A stretch of 64,000 bases of DNA from Guadua angustifolia (taxonomy: Eukaryota > Streptophyta > Magnoliopsida > Poales > Poaceae): the NCBI GenBank assembly GCA_036346375.1, contig CM070517.1, positions 47,898,200 through 47,962,199 on the forward strand. Direction: 5' to 3'. The number at the start of each line of letters is the position of its first letter. The first letter of the stretch is position 1. The position numbers and the translations under genes are program-made. Below, in pieces: positions 47,516-60,234 of this stretch. The notes beneath the pieces are model-generated. The model was not told the DNA's origin. It saw nothing but the letters and a program-made list of their open reading frames with translations, and did no database searches.

Positions 47516-49650
47516 TCTCCGTAAATTTGTCTGGCGGGGCCCACCGGAATTACGCTGTGGTGGCGCTGGCCAAGCGCAATGTGCGAAGCGGGGACGGCGT
47601 CATGTTGGTGGCGTGGGAGCACGTGTGAGGCGGGGCCGGCGTCATGGAAAAAAAAAAGCGACGACGTGTCGGTGGGAAAAAAAAGAAGAGGGCCAGAGAG
47701 GCGGAGTTCGGCGTGTCGAGCTCGGGAAAAAAAAGGGGGGAGGAGGAGGGAGGTGAAAAAATTGACACGTGAAAAAAAGATAAGGAGCGTCATCTGTCTT
47801 CGCGAAAGCAACGCCATGTTGTTCTGTAGAAAGCCGAAAAACTGCGCATGCGTGTGACTATAAATTCTCATCTGTTAGATAGTTCAGATAGGTTTAGATG
47901 CTCGGGAGAAGAAATTCAGCTCAAGAGTGAGAGAGATCGAAAAGAAGAGAGGAGAGTGAGGAAACAGAGAGGAAAAAGAGGTGGACAAGGAGATTTGCAA
48001 GTGTATTTGAGAGGAATTTATGCTATATTCATATTTTGTACAAATTTATATCTTCGATGATTTATTCATGGTTCATATTTTCACTAGATTGATCTCGGGA
48101 GCGTTATTTCGATTACTATACGGGAAGGTTATTTAAAGCTACTTGGTGCCATCGCAATCATCAGTTGAACTTTAGAAAGGTTAGTGTAAATATTACTACA
48201 TTGAAACACGGTAGTGATTCATGATCACTAAAAATAATTGTAGTAAATGTATAACGATAGAAGATGAAATAACAGTACTAGTGTAATGTGTAGCACACGA
48301 ATGGATGATACAATCTGTAAAAAATGTTATATGTTTGGGGTGATATGTTAGCGCAATTAGTAGTATAATGGTAAAACAGTATGCAATGAACACATTAGTT
48401 AATTAGCTGCAAATAAAATAAACACATGTAGATAATGGCTCAATGTTATTTTCTTATAATGTTAGTCGGCGCGTTAAATAAATTCATTTCCTGTCTCATA
48501 TTACTGGATGCACATGCTTTCACGGTATGTATGAACAGCCTTAGAGTTGTTACTGAAATGCTCGTAGTACTTTTCGTTCCTAACGAGATGCTTGTCTTTT
48601 AGTCTATGGAGCCGGAACTATATTAGTAAGTAGTAGTAATGCACAATAGCTAAGGCCTCTCGGAAGTTTTAGTTGTATGTGTTGCTTTGCGATTTTTGTT
48701 GTTTAGCCGATGTTTGGTATTGAGTTAGCCTTTTAGGATTGATCAGATGTCATAAAAAAACTACAAGGACTCTTATTAATGGACGCGGGATGTGATGCTT
48801 TTGTAACGACATGTCTTAAGCCACTAAGTATTGAAATCTTTTGTTAGACCATTTGTTTTGAAACCTAGTAGCTTTCATTTTAACAGGTTTAGGGACGAAA
48901 CTAGTTAGAAGCGGCAGGAAATATCATAGATATGCCATATTTTGGGATTAGTACATGGAGTAGCACATAGAATGGTAATTTGATTGCAAAAAGTCGTACA
49001 TGAAATGATGGTAGTAATTGAGTAGTAAATGAATTCAGGATGTCTGGTAATATTTCTATGACATTGCAGTACGAATAATTTAATATTTAGTGTATTATTT
49101 ATATGATATTAATAAAATTACAGGATGAATGGTTTAATTTTTAGTGTAGTATATCTATGATATTAATGGAATGTTAGTTCGGTGTAAGGAAATTGCTGAA
49201 GTATCCGAAAAGCCCAATTTATTCCTAGCAAATAAGTGATGTCCCCAGCGACCACGAGGATGTCCTAGCGACCGACACCACTCGCACATGAGCCGCCACA
49301 GTCATCTCCGTCGTCGTCACGTCGAGCTTGTTCGGAGAATAACAAGCCAGACGATCTTCTTCCTCTCGGCAGGTACAACACGAACATTTAGTTGCCATAC
49401 TTCCAATTAATCACGTAATGTGACCTATTTGGTAATGCCATCTCCTTCTCTGGTATGGCCTTGGCGATCAATCTCACCTGCCCTCATCGTCTAGGCCATC
49501 ATCGTCTAAGCCTTCATCGTCCACGCAGGCACCACGTGAGGTACTTTACCTTCGACTGAAGTTATTATCTACTGTCGAATATAATTTTCTAGGAGGTACC
49601 TAACATTTTGTTTCATATCACGTTCTTCCGCGGTACAGCGCGAGGATCAA
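47516..49650. other. Left interior of the element: promoter-like, then non-coding
   Basis: CTATAAATTC at about 47858 followed by a purine-rich leader (47890-48000) looks like an inward-facing promoter just inside the TIR. The following DNA to 49200 is AT-rich with no recognised protein. 49250-50160 is GC-richer with short unrecognised frames. Confidence 0.4.
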
Positions 49651-50525
49651 ACGCTTCTTTCACCGTCGACGGATGATGGCGTACATACACCGACCGACAT
49701 GGATACCCCTCCCGAGAATTGCTAGCGGCGAGTTATCATTGGGGTGCGTTAGCACGCATCTGCGCAGATACCCACCTCGGCGGGGTTGGTTTGCGCTGGC
49801 GAGTATGTTTGTACAACCCAAGTTATTCTCAACACGACGCCGTACTAAAAGTGCGTGTGCGCGAGTTTCGAGGATGAGTTCTCTCGGTGGGCACGGTAGT
49901 ATCGACACCGCAAGTGGCATCGGTAGGTGTTTCGCGTAATTTCTTTCCTCCTTTTCACTCTGATCGACACCGCAATTCAATGCGGCCTCGAGGTGGGTGG
50001 GGACATGTTGAGTTCGCAACACACAGGTCCTAGCCAGTTAGCGGCGCCTCTCGCGTGGCGAAGACACACTACGACTTGCGCACTGACATTTAACGAGCCT
50101 GACCGATTCGTTCCCGAGCACCAACTCCGCCATCAGCGAAGGCGGTGATCGGATAGAGTTGCGGTGTCTTATGCCATTATTTTACTTTTACTATGCCATT
50201 ACTTGCACCATTTACCAGTAATATTGTGAGATTGTAAGTATGTGGTTGGATGTAATATTGCTGTTTTTATATCCAAAAATGGTGGTTGTGGTCTGAGAAC
50301 CGAAAATTTAAGTTATTGGTTGGTACTATATGGTCATAGGATGGATCTTTCGTTGCAACATTATTATTTATGGTGTTTGTGCTAACAGATTTTATATGAT
50401 AAGCAAGCTGTATTTTTTATATTTTTCTATAATTTGGTTGTCCATATGTGAAGTATGTTTGTAGGCCAATTTCACCAAAATTTATGTTTAGGCGAGTTGT
50501 ATGTAGCGTCATTTGAAAAGGCTTA

Positions 50526-50909
50526 GGCCCTGTTTGGAAGCAATGTATTTTCATAGTTTCTAGGCAATACCATGGTTTCTAAGAATACCATGGTATTTTA
50601 TACCATGAGGTGTTTGGTTACCATGCCAAAAGCTCTGTATTAAAAATCATGGTTTGGTAGATACCATGGTATTTTTAGAGTATTTAAAACTCCACTCCAA
50701 CCCAAAGTTTTCATGGTTTTGGCTAGCTTTTTGTCTATTTCCACTCAAATACCATGGTTTTGTGATGTTGCATCCAAACAGTTGGTAGTTTCAAGAAATA
50801 CTATGGTTTTAAAAGAGTTTGGTAAAACCATGGTATTCATAACAAAACAATTGTAAATCATAGTATGCTAAAACCATAGTTTTGAAATACATTGCTTCCA
50901 AACAGGGCC
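50526..50909. mobile_element. Tourist-type MITE (384 bp) nested in the Mutator element
   Basis: Ends GGCCCTGTTTGGAAGCAATG and CATTGCTTCCAAACAGGGCC are perfect inverted repeats for at least 20 bp. TTA target duplications sit at 50523-50525 and 50910-50912. The interior is rich in ATACCATGGTAT palindromes. It belongs to the same broad type as the element at 25379 but is a different subfamily. Confidence 0.92.
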
Positions 50910-52168
50910 TTAAGTGTTATCGAACCTGCGCAGTTTGTGGTCATTTAGGGTATTTGTTGTGAATGGATTCAGATGCGAAGCAAGTTATAAATACAATATT
51001 TTTGTAGAATATGGTACTACATATGCCAAATTGTGTTCCAACGCTGGTCGCACCAACATGTGCATTTAGACAAGTAATTGTACAGTCATTGAATAGGCTT
51101 ACTTAGTTTAGTTTTCTCTGACGTTTGCGGTTATAATATATATATCAATCTCTCAAACCAAAAGAAGACATTCTAGCAGATCCTTACATGATCAATCTTA
51201 TTCAACACAACCATCTTCACATTCAATCTTATTCAACACATCACAATAAGTCCATCACAAGATTCAAGAGTATTACTCGAGCGATAATAGTACCCATCGC
51301 CTTCTTGTAGACAATCCGTTATATCGTGCAAGCCTCGGTGAACACATCGTCAAGGTTTTTGGTGTTTGTTCAAATTCAAGCGTTGTATAGCATCTGCGAG
51401 TTAACAAACCATTTCGAACGTTGGTACAATCCTCGGTATCTTTGTTCTTGAAGATTGCATACTTACAAGCTTGTACTTTTGGTAGAGTTCTTCAAACTTT
51501 TCTTCTTCTTTTCTTTATCCATGAGGTCAATCGGTAGTTTATTGTCTCTCAAGTACTCATCATAGCGGTATTTCAGCACGTAGTTGCATTCTCAAGATGC
51601 TTCTCTCTGGTGAAATGTGGGAGAAAAAGATATGTCTGGTTATAACAAAGTCTGAGGAAACAAGAAAAGGAAAATAGTGAACAAATATCAATACCAAAAA
51701 GAAAGCAAGCTCAGTCCCAACTGTTCCCAACATGCTTGTAATGAGTTGCATTCATCATTTGTATCAATACCTTAACTATTGTGAGTTCTTGCAAATTATA
51801 GCCTCTTTCTAAAAGTTGTTTACAGTGAACCCAAATATTCATATGAGCAAGCAGCACAACAATCGGTAGAATTAATAATATGCAAAATCTCCATAGTGCG
51901 AGATAAACTAAATGAAAATACCAAAGCGAAAAGGCGACAAGAGCTAGCTAACTAGAAAGAACTTACAAATTGGCGAACATTCTCAGTTGTAGCAATATTA
52001 CTTTATGCGCTTCATCACATAATACGCCCAATATGGATGTCGAATGGTAGGCACTATCGAAACAAGCGGATAGATAAGCGATCGGGGAAAAAAACTAGAT
52101 TGGTAAGCATTATCAGAAACAACTGGACACTAATTAAATCTAATTATGTGAATAAATAAAAAAAATGA

Positions 52169-52348
52169 AACATTTTGCTTACGTATTTTTGCCTCTCTAT
52201 CTTCTAATTGCATCTGTTTTTTGCGAAGCGTTTGCAAGTCTTCCTCCATGCCTTCAATATCTTTCATATGTTTATCTTTTTGAGATCGAAGCCTTTCAAT
52301 GTCACCGACATCTAGATCTACATGAATAAGCTGACAAGCATCAGACAT
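52169..52348 (-). pseudogene. Coiled-coil-like exon fragment inside the Mutator element
   Basis: An open frame on the minus strand reads MSDACQLIHVDLDVGDIERL and on through RSQKDKHMKDIEGMEEDLQT to KKQMQLEDREAKIRK, with heptad-like leucines and many charged residues. It ends near a GT donor-like site. A neighbouring minus-strand piece near 51690-51770 reads NDECNSLQACWEQLG. No family was recognised. Orientation is opposite to the GRF-finger remnant, so it is probably a different captured fragment. Confidence 0.3.
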
Positions 52349-53012
52349 GGCTGGTGAATCATATAATCAACAAATCTATTAAAGCTGAGATTATGACACA
52401 TGCCACAAAAGAAAAGGTGGGAAGGATTGACTGCATTTATAAATGCTGACAAATGACCACCGTATCTTGATTTGGACCACCGGTAATGGCTATCTGGAGT
52501 CCAAAAGTCAGTAATACCTAACTTTGGTACATCATCTGCTCTGTGATGTGTTTCATCTGTACCTATGTACTACATCGCCTACTAGCTTTGTCACACACCT
52601 ATTACCTTTATCGATCAAACGACAACACTCGCACCACGCATTTGCGGCCGAGACGACAACACGCCGCACCTGCTTTTCAAACTGAAACGACAACACGCGC
52701 ATCCGCTTTTGATGAAACGACAACACACGGTTTCGTCGGGCAGCTTCGGCGAGGGTGACACATCGTGCAGCCTTTGATAGAGGTTGACTGGTCGTGCAGC
52801 TTTTCTCATAAGGTGTCAGGTCGTGTAGCTTTGATGATGGGTGACACGTCGTGCAACTTTTCACGTGTGATGCCAGGCCATAAAAATGGACAAGTGCTGT
52901 AATTGTGTTGAGTAACCCCTCACCACCACTATAAAACAGGGCCGAGGCGTAGACATCGAACACAGCCAAACCACCAATAAACTTCAGTTGAATCTACACA
53001 AATTAGGGCACA

Positions 53013-54009
53013 ATGTCGTTCTACGTAGCCTCTTGACAGCGAAGTCATCCCGCCCGAATATCCGGATGCGAGCTTTGCGTCGACGCCGAAGTTACGCGAG
53101 TTGCCCGACCCAAATCGATTGCAACCTCGGCGAAGATGATGCAATCTACCCATAGAGAGCGGTCGCCACACACTCACTCATTGTGGCCGCACCTACAAGG
53201 TAAACCTCTTGGTGTCCACACTGTCTGAGGTAACACTACCATCTCATGCATCGTTCTTTCTTTTCTCGACAAGGACCGGTGTTGCTTCTTCCAATGGATC
53301 GACGGTAGGAACGGCGTGACTACGAATTTCTCTACAAGCGCCACGCGCCTACCCCGCTTCGCCGAGAACTTCACCGGTGGAGAGGCCACCGGGATATGTC
53401 CTTTTCGGATCGACCGAGCTTAGGGCGGTGGGTAAGGGCCAACCAATCGGTGAGTTTCATGCGACATACTCATGTTAAACTCGCAAAGTAGTAGTTCTAA
53501 ACCAGTTCATCGCACACAGGAGTTCAAAAGGAAACTTGCGAATTTGCTCAAGTCAAAGGAGAAACCTCCTCCAGGGCCACTCGAAAGCCCCGACGTTTGC
53601 GTACATGGCCTGCAGGCAGTGGTTGATACCTGCCACGATGATCTAGCGGTGCCCCTTGGCCGAGGATGAACGGTGCTGGTACTTCAACTGGGTGGACCCG
53701 AGACGTACCACCCACATCTCATGCTTCCTGCATGGGATAACTAGGGGGAGCAACCATCTCCGTGGTGCCACTACCGCCCGAAAAGCCGGACCGAAAGCAC
53801 GCCTACGGTGTTATTCAACGACCAAAGCGGGCATCTTGTATTATTGCGGGCACGCTTCGGTTGTCAAGGATAAACCCAACACACACCTCTGCACCATATA
53901 GTGGAGTGCGAGCGAAAAGCAGCAGCGTCTCGCATGCCTCGCCAACAACCAACACACCGAAGTGCAAGAGGGTTCCTCCTCTCGAAGAAGAAGGGACAAG
54001 GAAGCGGTG
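53013..54009 (+). pseudogene. GRF-type zinc-finger gene remnant carried by the Mutator element
   Basis: Piecewise frames resemble a grass protein family with serial GRF zinc fingers. The N-terminal part (from ATG 53013, soon broken by a stop) reads PEYPDASFASTPKLRELPDP then NRLQPRRR. A finger-like tail DKDRCCFFQWIDGRNG lies near 53270-53310. A second finger is split over two frames: CVHGLQAVVDTCHDDLAVPL near 53600 and AEDERCWYFNWVDPRRTTHI near 53660. A third piece, YYCGHASVVKDKPNTHLCTI, lies near 53840-53900. At least three frame changes and two stops are needed to read through. GRF fingers bind nucleic acid in other proteins; the role in this family is not known to me. Confidence 0.6.
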
Positions 54010-54660
54010 ACCGAGGTCCATGAGACGCAACAAATCCTTGACGCGTTCTTGCAGACCAACCAAGGAACCCGGGTGGTATTAACATAGGGGACGGGAATCG
54101 GAAGACATACCCATATGGGAGGGCAGAAATCCACATAAAAAAGACCAAAAAATTATGTCTTATACACCCAAGACGTACGGCATAGGCCACCCATTTGGCG
54201 ACAGCTGGGAGAACTGCGGATCCCCATGGAGTTCTTTCATAGTAGGGACTGAACGGTGTCCGAGGAAAAATCGCAAAATTAACACGGGACAGGTAATATG
54301 CAGAAAATATTGGACATCATTCTGGTTGTACCCAGATAGGCTGAACGATCATTTGTTCTACCATGAGCGAACATTGCTTTCGTTAGTTAGTTAAATCAAG
54401 CAATTTAAATCACCGTTGTAATGCCCTTCTAATATAATCTAATCTCTCGCTTATTTTATCATCCGAACTTTCACATGACGTGCCCTTCAAATTTTCTAAC
54501 GTGGTTTGTTTCATTTTTCATTCGGTTCAAACTTGTCGGCCAGCGTTTTATCAGGACAGTTGTATTGTTTGAATTTTAAAAAATTCCTCACATCTTAAAA
54601 TCATTTGAAATTTTTATGGTAATATCACTGATTTATCAGGAACCTCCATAAAAAATTTCA

Positions 54661-55090
54661 AAATTTTTCGACGTCGTAACTTCTGTGGTTTCATGGCCGC
54701 GAATGCCTTTTCCGATTTTCGTAACTTCCTACCGGGGCAACGTCTGGCTATCTCGCCCATACGTAAGTGGTAGCCCGCGTTGCGTAGGTCGCCCTTGATT
54801 TTTCCCGTATTTTTTGGGCCATATCCGGCTTGTCCCGCGGCCCTACGAAAACCCCTAAGTGGCCACGATTTCTGTGGTTTCATGGCCGCGAGTGCCTTTT
54901 CCGATTTTTGCAACTTCCTGCCAGGGTAACGTCTGGCTATCTCGCCCATACGTAAGTAGTAGCACGCGTTGCGTAGGTCGCTATTGATTTTTCTCATATG
55001 TTTTGGCCTGGATCCGGCCTGTCCCGCAGGGCTGCGAAAACCCTTAAGTGCCCATGATTTCCACGGTTTCGTGGCCGCGAGTCGCCCGTG
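54661..55090. repeat. 190-bp tandem repeat, 2.2 copies, near the right TIR
   Basis: CTGTGGTTTCATGGCCGCGA recurs at about 54680 and 54869, and as a diverged copy near 55059. Between copies the sequence is shared over the whole 190 bp (CGTCTGGCTATCTCGCCCAT, GTAGGTCGC...GATTTTTC, CCGGC.TGTCCCGC). Confidence 0.85.
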
Positions 55091-55239
55091 TATTTTTCTA
55101 TTTAGGCCCCTGTCGCGACGGGCGACAGGTGTATATTTCTGAGATTTTTTTTCTGGTGGTATATTTTTGAAATTTTGAATAAAAAATGTATTATTAAAAA
55201 AAATCTAGAATCAGAACCAAGCCCGACCGGAAAAGAAAA

Positions 55240-55634
55240 AAAAAGAAAAGAAACGAAAAAAAACCGAGCAGAAAAAAACCGGGAAAAATAAAAAACCGGC
55301 AGAAAAAAATATCCAAAAATATTCCGCGGTGCCGCAGAGCGGAATATTAAAAAAAATTTAAAAAAATAAAAAAAATAATCCGCGGAGCTGCACCGCGGAA
55401 TATTAAAAAAAATTATTCCGCGCTGTGGATCCGCGGAATTTCACGGGAAAAAATAATAAAAAATATTCCGCGCACGGGATCTGCGGAAAATCGCTGGAAA
55501 AATTTTAAAAAATTAATCCGCGCTAGGGATCCGCGGAATTCGAATGTTACGGAGCTATTTCTGCAATTTCGCCTGTACAGGAGCTAAATCCGTAAATAAG
55601 TTTTCAATTTCGGCCAGAAGAGCAAAAAAAATTC
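55240..55634. repeat. Right terminal inverted repeat of the 8.48-kb element
   Basis: Reverse complement of 47157-47515 with small indels; repeated GCGGAATATTA and GGATCCGCGGAATT modules. Confidence 0.85.
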
Positions 55635-56267
55635 CTTCTAGGCTGGCTGGTGGGCCAACCAATCAGCCTTATTTTTTCCCCATAATTTGTCGAGCAACTC
55701 GTTTCAGCTGTAGCTAGCATTGCACACAGCTGGTTGCCAAATGCAGAGAGCACACGGTCGGTCGCGTTTGCACCAACCGCCACCTCCGGGCTTCTGCTTT
55801 CCTTGCTCAATTTCCTTCACCATCTGTAAAACAAACATCTTCTTCTTCCATCTCACCAACCTCCCCATGCGCCCATAGATGTTTACAGTTGAAACTTCCA
55901 TGCCAAAAAAAAAAATCTCCGAGCGACTCTTGAGGCCAGATCAAGAACCACCCATAGACCATAGAAAACAAATTTCCAGTGAGCAGTGTCCCAGTTTGCT
56001 GAATAGTGGAATCAATTAGATGCTTGAAACAACGTCTTCCACACCCACAACCTCAACCTGTCTCCAGCAGGGCAAAAATATAAATAAAAAAATGAAGAAT
56101 GAATGAAGAAAATGGATCTAGCAGGTACAGCACCATACCCCGTTTCCTCCCCCCACCCCCCTCCCACTACACAAACTACTACTCATTTTTACACATGAAA
56201 CGATCCGACGAGTCAACCCTCAACAAAGCAGTCAACTCTCAGATTCCAGTGGCTTTCATGGCAGTGT

Positions 56268-59200
56268 CTACACGCTCTCGGCAGCTGCTGGCTGAGATCG
56301 CTTTGGTCGCCACTCCGTGCGCGCCTTCACGATGTCAGCTCCAGACTCCAGCTGAAGCAGATGGTCACACTGGATGGCAGAAGCCTCTTGCTTGCCATCA
56401 GCAGCGCATTCCCCTGAGACTGTGGTAAGCGACTGCAGCACGCTGTCACGACCACACTCCTTCCTGTAATCCAGGGTCATACTTGCAAGCTCATGCTTCT
56501 CCAGTATAGATATTGGAGCACTCTGGAAAAAATAAAAAGGGAAGAGAAAGAGCTCAGGAATCTGTCCGAACACCTGCTGAATGACTAGACACGAGACTCG
56601 TAATAATGTCTACTTCATAGACAGCCAGACCAGATGTTCCAGAAAACAACCATAAGTACTAAATGAATCGATGTCCTCTCAACAACCACCATGTGATCAG
56701 GATGATAAAGCCTTTATTTTTGTCTAAAGTCTAAACAGTGAATAAAGGGACAAGAGAAATCACCTCAAGGATCCAACCAATATATTTAACATTGTTCACA
56801 TGCTGGTTGACGTCAAGGTCACCCCACCTAGGCTGTTGCAGATAACAAGGGCTCCATGAGATATCTTAATCTTATACATGAGAGATGAGAACAATGCTAA
56901 CAACCGATGCATGATGATAATTAAGCATGTGTAGCCGACTTACAGTGAGCCCCTCTCTAATGAATTGCTTGGTAGCATCACCATCAATTTTGTTCCCTGT
57001 CTTGGTTAACTTTTCACTCTGCTCCTCTGTTATAGCCGAACGGTCATTAAAGTATGGTCCTATTTCTCTTCTAACTTCATCCGGCATTTTTGAAAGTCTT
57101 CTAGATTTCTTATTCATCATCACCCAAACACTGCAGACAAGGACCGAAAGGGAACCACCATTAACGATTGCTAAAGACACCAGTAACTTACAGATTGAAT
57201 GCCCTAATCAAATAGAGAAACATGATACATGCAATAAAATATTGATGGAACCCAAACCTTGTAGCTCTCAAGATTGTACAGCCAGAGTTGTAGTCACGAA
57301 CATGCCAGTCTCGACGCATGCCATTTTTGCCAGCAGCAGCAACCCATGTGTCAACTTGAACCATATCTCCCCTAAAACCATAGCAGGTTGGAACAATATT
57401 TAGTCATTTTTCAACTCATGAACAGATGTCCACAACTATATCTAAACTACAAAAAACTACATTTTAAAATCTCGTCTCCATTTTTCCAACTCAGCAAACT
57501 TAATTGCACTTCTGGCCACAAATGATAGGAGTAATTAGTAGTAGTACTACTTGTTATATTTGATGAGCACCTATAATTTCAAACTAACAGTTGATGCAGT
57601 GGACGAGTATTTACAAGATAAGTTCACTGATCTAGATCAGTCCTAGCTTCTTTCTTGGGCAGCCCACAGCATTAATTGCTTCCGCTTTTCTATATATGGT
57701 ATTATTTACTGCAGCACCAATAAAGGCAAACTTCCTGGTTCCTGGTCCCTTGAGGTGTGGTACCCTGTACGACCTCTTAATTAAAAAATCCAAGGAAACA
57801 CATAGCAGACACCATTTAATTGGACAGCTTTGGGTAAAGAATATGGAGTAACAAATGAAGTTGCTCTAGGCCTATAGGGATAAACTTACTCTCTTCGTTA
57901 TTACATAAGTGATGTTTTGGGGAGAAATTATTGTTCTTTTTAAGTGATGTTCTACATTTCATGACAACATACGGCAACCACTGTCACAATGTTGGCAAAC
58001 TCAGGTCCTGAGGCATTGAAACTTTATGTTGCTCGCACTAAAGCAAGATAATGAGAAGAGAACTGCCCGAGTAGTGAATTTTGTTTGAAATGCAAAGAGC
58101 TCACTTATTAATTTATATGTCATTCAGTTTATCTCTGGGAAAGCTAAGCACATGCTTATTCCCACTCAAGTAGGACCAAATTTATCTAGTATGTAAAATT
58201 AGTTTGGTTATGAACTCCATCATTGATCAAACAACAGTGGAAACAACGGTACTTTTTCTTGGTCCAAACAAGGTGGCAGTAACCACATTTCCTCAACATG
58301 AGGCCTCTCAGGAAAAACAAAACACTGATTCCTATAGTGGTAAAATTTTCAACCCCATGTTCTTACTGGCCAGCAACGGCAAACTTTTGCCCAAGTTGTA
58401 AACAATGTTATAAATAACGGCTGTTAAAATGGTAAAGGTCCCCCGCACGTTACGATTATGGACATTTCAAGGTTTGTCCATTTTATTGGACTGTTTATTC
58501 GATTAAACGGCCGTTAATGTTTAATAGGCCTGTTTTATCGGGTCATTTATTTGGGTAAAGTTGCAATATTGCTATACGACATAGAACATTATGACATACA
58601 TGAGATGAATGCCAGCTTAGCTTTTCATTGCCACTTGAGTTGTTCATTTATTTAATTATGATTCTTTAATTACATTCACATCGTGTCATCTTTTTTCTTC
58701 ATGTCACTGCTGTCGACAATTGTTGATAACCTAGTAGTTCCATTCTTTATGCATGAAAGAAGATGAATTAGATGCTTATTTTGTTACTGCAAACACATAC
58801 ATATTTACCTGAATTGTAAATAGTAAAACCATTTCTAAGACCATTTATAAGGCCGCTTACCGTATAAACACTAAAAGGTGGGGTGACTGTTCGTTAACCG
58901 TTTGCTATTAGTTAGAACATAGGTTGTAAAAGACTAATACAATTTTCATCAGCCACCAAATGCATGAAAATCCAGACTTATAGTCCATACAACATTACGA
59001 TATGCTAAATTTGACAAGTAGGAACATGAGAAATGAATCTGGTTTAGCTAAATACTACTACTATCATAGTAAGAAACCAAGGACACAAATAGCTCTAAAG
59101 CAGTACATGCAACCATAGTTACCGGATTCGCTGTAAACCCCCACGAATTACGAACTGGATCCGTCGAACCCGAACCGGTTTAAGGTATGGGGTTCGTGTT

Positions 59201-60234
59201 AGCAGTGGAAATTGAAAGAAAAAGTGGCGAACCGCGAACCCAAATCCCGTACGGCGACTCGGACAAACTGTGTTTCTGGTAACTATGCATACAGCAATAT
59301 TATGCCAGAAAAACCAAATACATGTGAACTAAAACAAAAGTGAAAAAAATAGGTGCATTCTGCCAAGTAAATGAGAATATATGGTATGGTTATGAATTGA
59401 TTTGAAAGCAAAGAAAAAGAGGGGCTCTCGCTCTACCATAAAAATTGATACAATGAGTTAAAGGCTTGCAGAAAAGTACCATGCAGGGTATCGCTCAACA
59501 AGAAGCTGGATTTTGCTAACAACCCATATCAAGTTTCTTTTGCTCATCTCCGGTGTAGCCCCAAAACCATCTCCAAGAAGACCGGCAGTCCTCACATGGT
59601 TAAGGGCCGTTTCCTGCAAAATCTCATATTATTGTTGGCTTGATACAAACAAATTGGATCTATGGTGAAATAATGAAAGGTGTAAAATAAAATTAAAAAC
59701 CAAACAGTGTCATAATGTCACCTGTAAATGATTCATTAATGTCTCTATAGAAGCTGTACGATCCGCACCAATTTCATAGGACCGAATCAAGAAATTCTGC
59801 CTAAAGACTAGTCCATCCTGGATGATCCTACCAAAGCCAAATGTGTCCACAAGCATGTCAGGTTTCTTCGGCTTCCAGTCAAGAAGTGTCCACTGCTTCT
59901 CTGCGGCAAGGAAGATGGTCGTGATAGCTGCAAGAAGCATACTCCAATCTGGCAGTTGGTTATAGAACGTCTTCGGAGCACTGTGAGGCACAGTTTCTTC
60001 CATGTCCGGGCTCGCAGTCTTGAGGTTAACCTTGGTGCCATTAACCTTGGGAAGAGCTTGAGCCTGTGCCTTTACTTGCATGGCTCCAGGAGGTGGATTA
60101 GGCTTTGCAACAATGCCACGGACACTCAAATTCTCTGCTAATTCGCCCGTAGTGTTCTTTGCACTTCTGGCTGATGTGACCGGGGAAGACCCTGGGCCTG
60201 GGAAGAATGCCGAGGCGGCGACGGACCCAGCCAT
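56268..60234 (-). CDS. FATB: Acyl-ACP thioesterase FATB, plastid
   Basis: FATB hydrolyses saturated acyl-ACP (mainly palmitoyl-ACP) in plastids, releasing fatty acids for export. Coding exons: 59722-60234, 59480-59613, 57258-57371, 56944-57130, 56764-56832, 56268-56522. All introns are GT-AG with consistent phase, giving 423 residues, the normal size. The start MAGSVAASAFFPGPGSSP is the conserved grass FATB N-terminus and transit peptide; the frame is open further up only through a non-ATG codon. A hydrophobic segment LPDWSMLLAAITTIFLAAEK precedes the two hot-dog domains. Catalytic residues are present: DVNQH in WGDLDVNQHVNNVKYIGW and the Glu-Cys of DYRKECGRDSVL. The C-terminal domain ends QCDHLLQLESGADIVKARTE then WRPKRSQPAAAESV. 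The third intron from the 3' side is 2.1 kb and contains repeat insertions. Confidence 0.96.
57372..59113. other. Long FATB intron with hAT-like remnant
   Basis: This covers most of the 2.1-kb intron 2. Between about 58400 and 58930, repeated ACGG/CCGTT motifs (AACGGCCGTTAATG, CGTTAACCGTTTGC) in both orientations suggest a degenerate hAT element, but termini and target duplication were not resolved. The rest shows nothing. Confidence 0.35.
59114..59287. mobile_element. 174-bp MITE-like element in a FATB intron
   Basis: CATAGTTACCGG at the left and CTGGTAACTATG at the right form a terminal inverted repeat. The interior is rich in GAACC/GGTTC motifs in both orientations. ATGCA lies beside each end. 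Family not assigned. Confidence 0.5.

Larger units (their letters stand above)
47148..55643. mobile_element. 8.48-kb Mutator-type element with about 360-bp TIRs and captured gene sequence
   Basis: The core is 47157-55634 (8,478 bp). A perfect 9-bp direct repeat CTTCTAGGC flanks it (47148-47156 and 55635-55643), the target-duplication size of the Mutator superfamily. The terminal inverted repeats begin GAATTTTTT, then TCTTCTGGCCGAAATT, and can be aligned for about 360 bp with small indels. They share AACTTATTTAC, GATTTAGCT, GCAAAAATAGC, several GCGGATCC units and CGGAATATTTT. Inside there is no recognisable MURA transposase. It contains a GRF-zinc-finger gene remnant, a coiled-coil-like frame on the opposite strand, a 190-bp tandem repeat and a later Tourist MITE. 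The size is large for a non-autonomous MULE. Confidence 0.9.
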
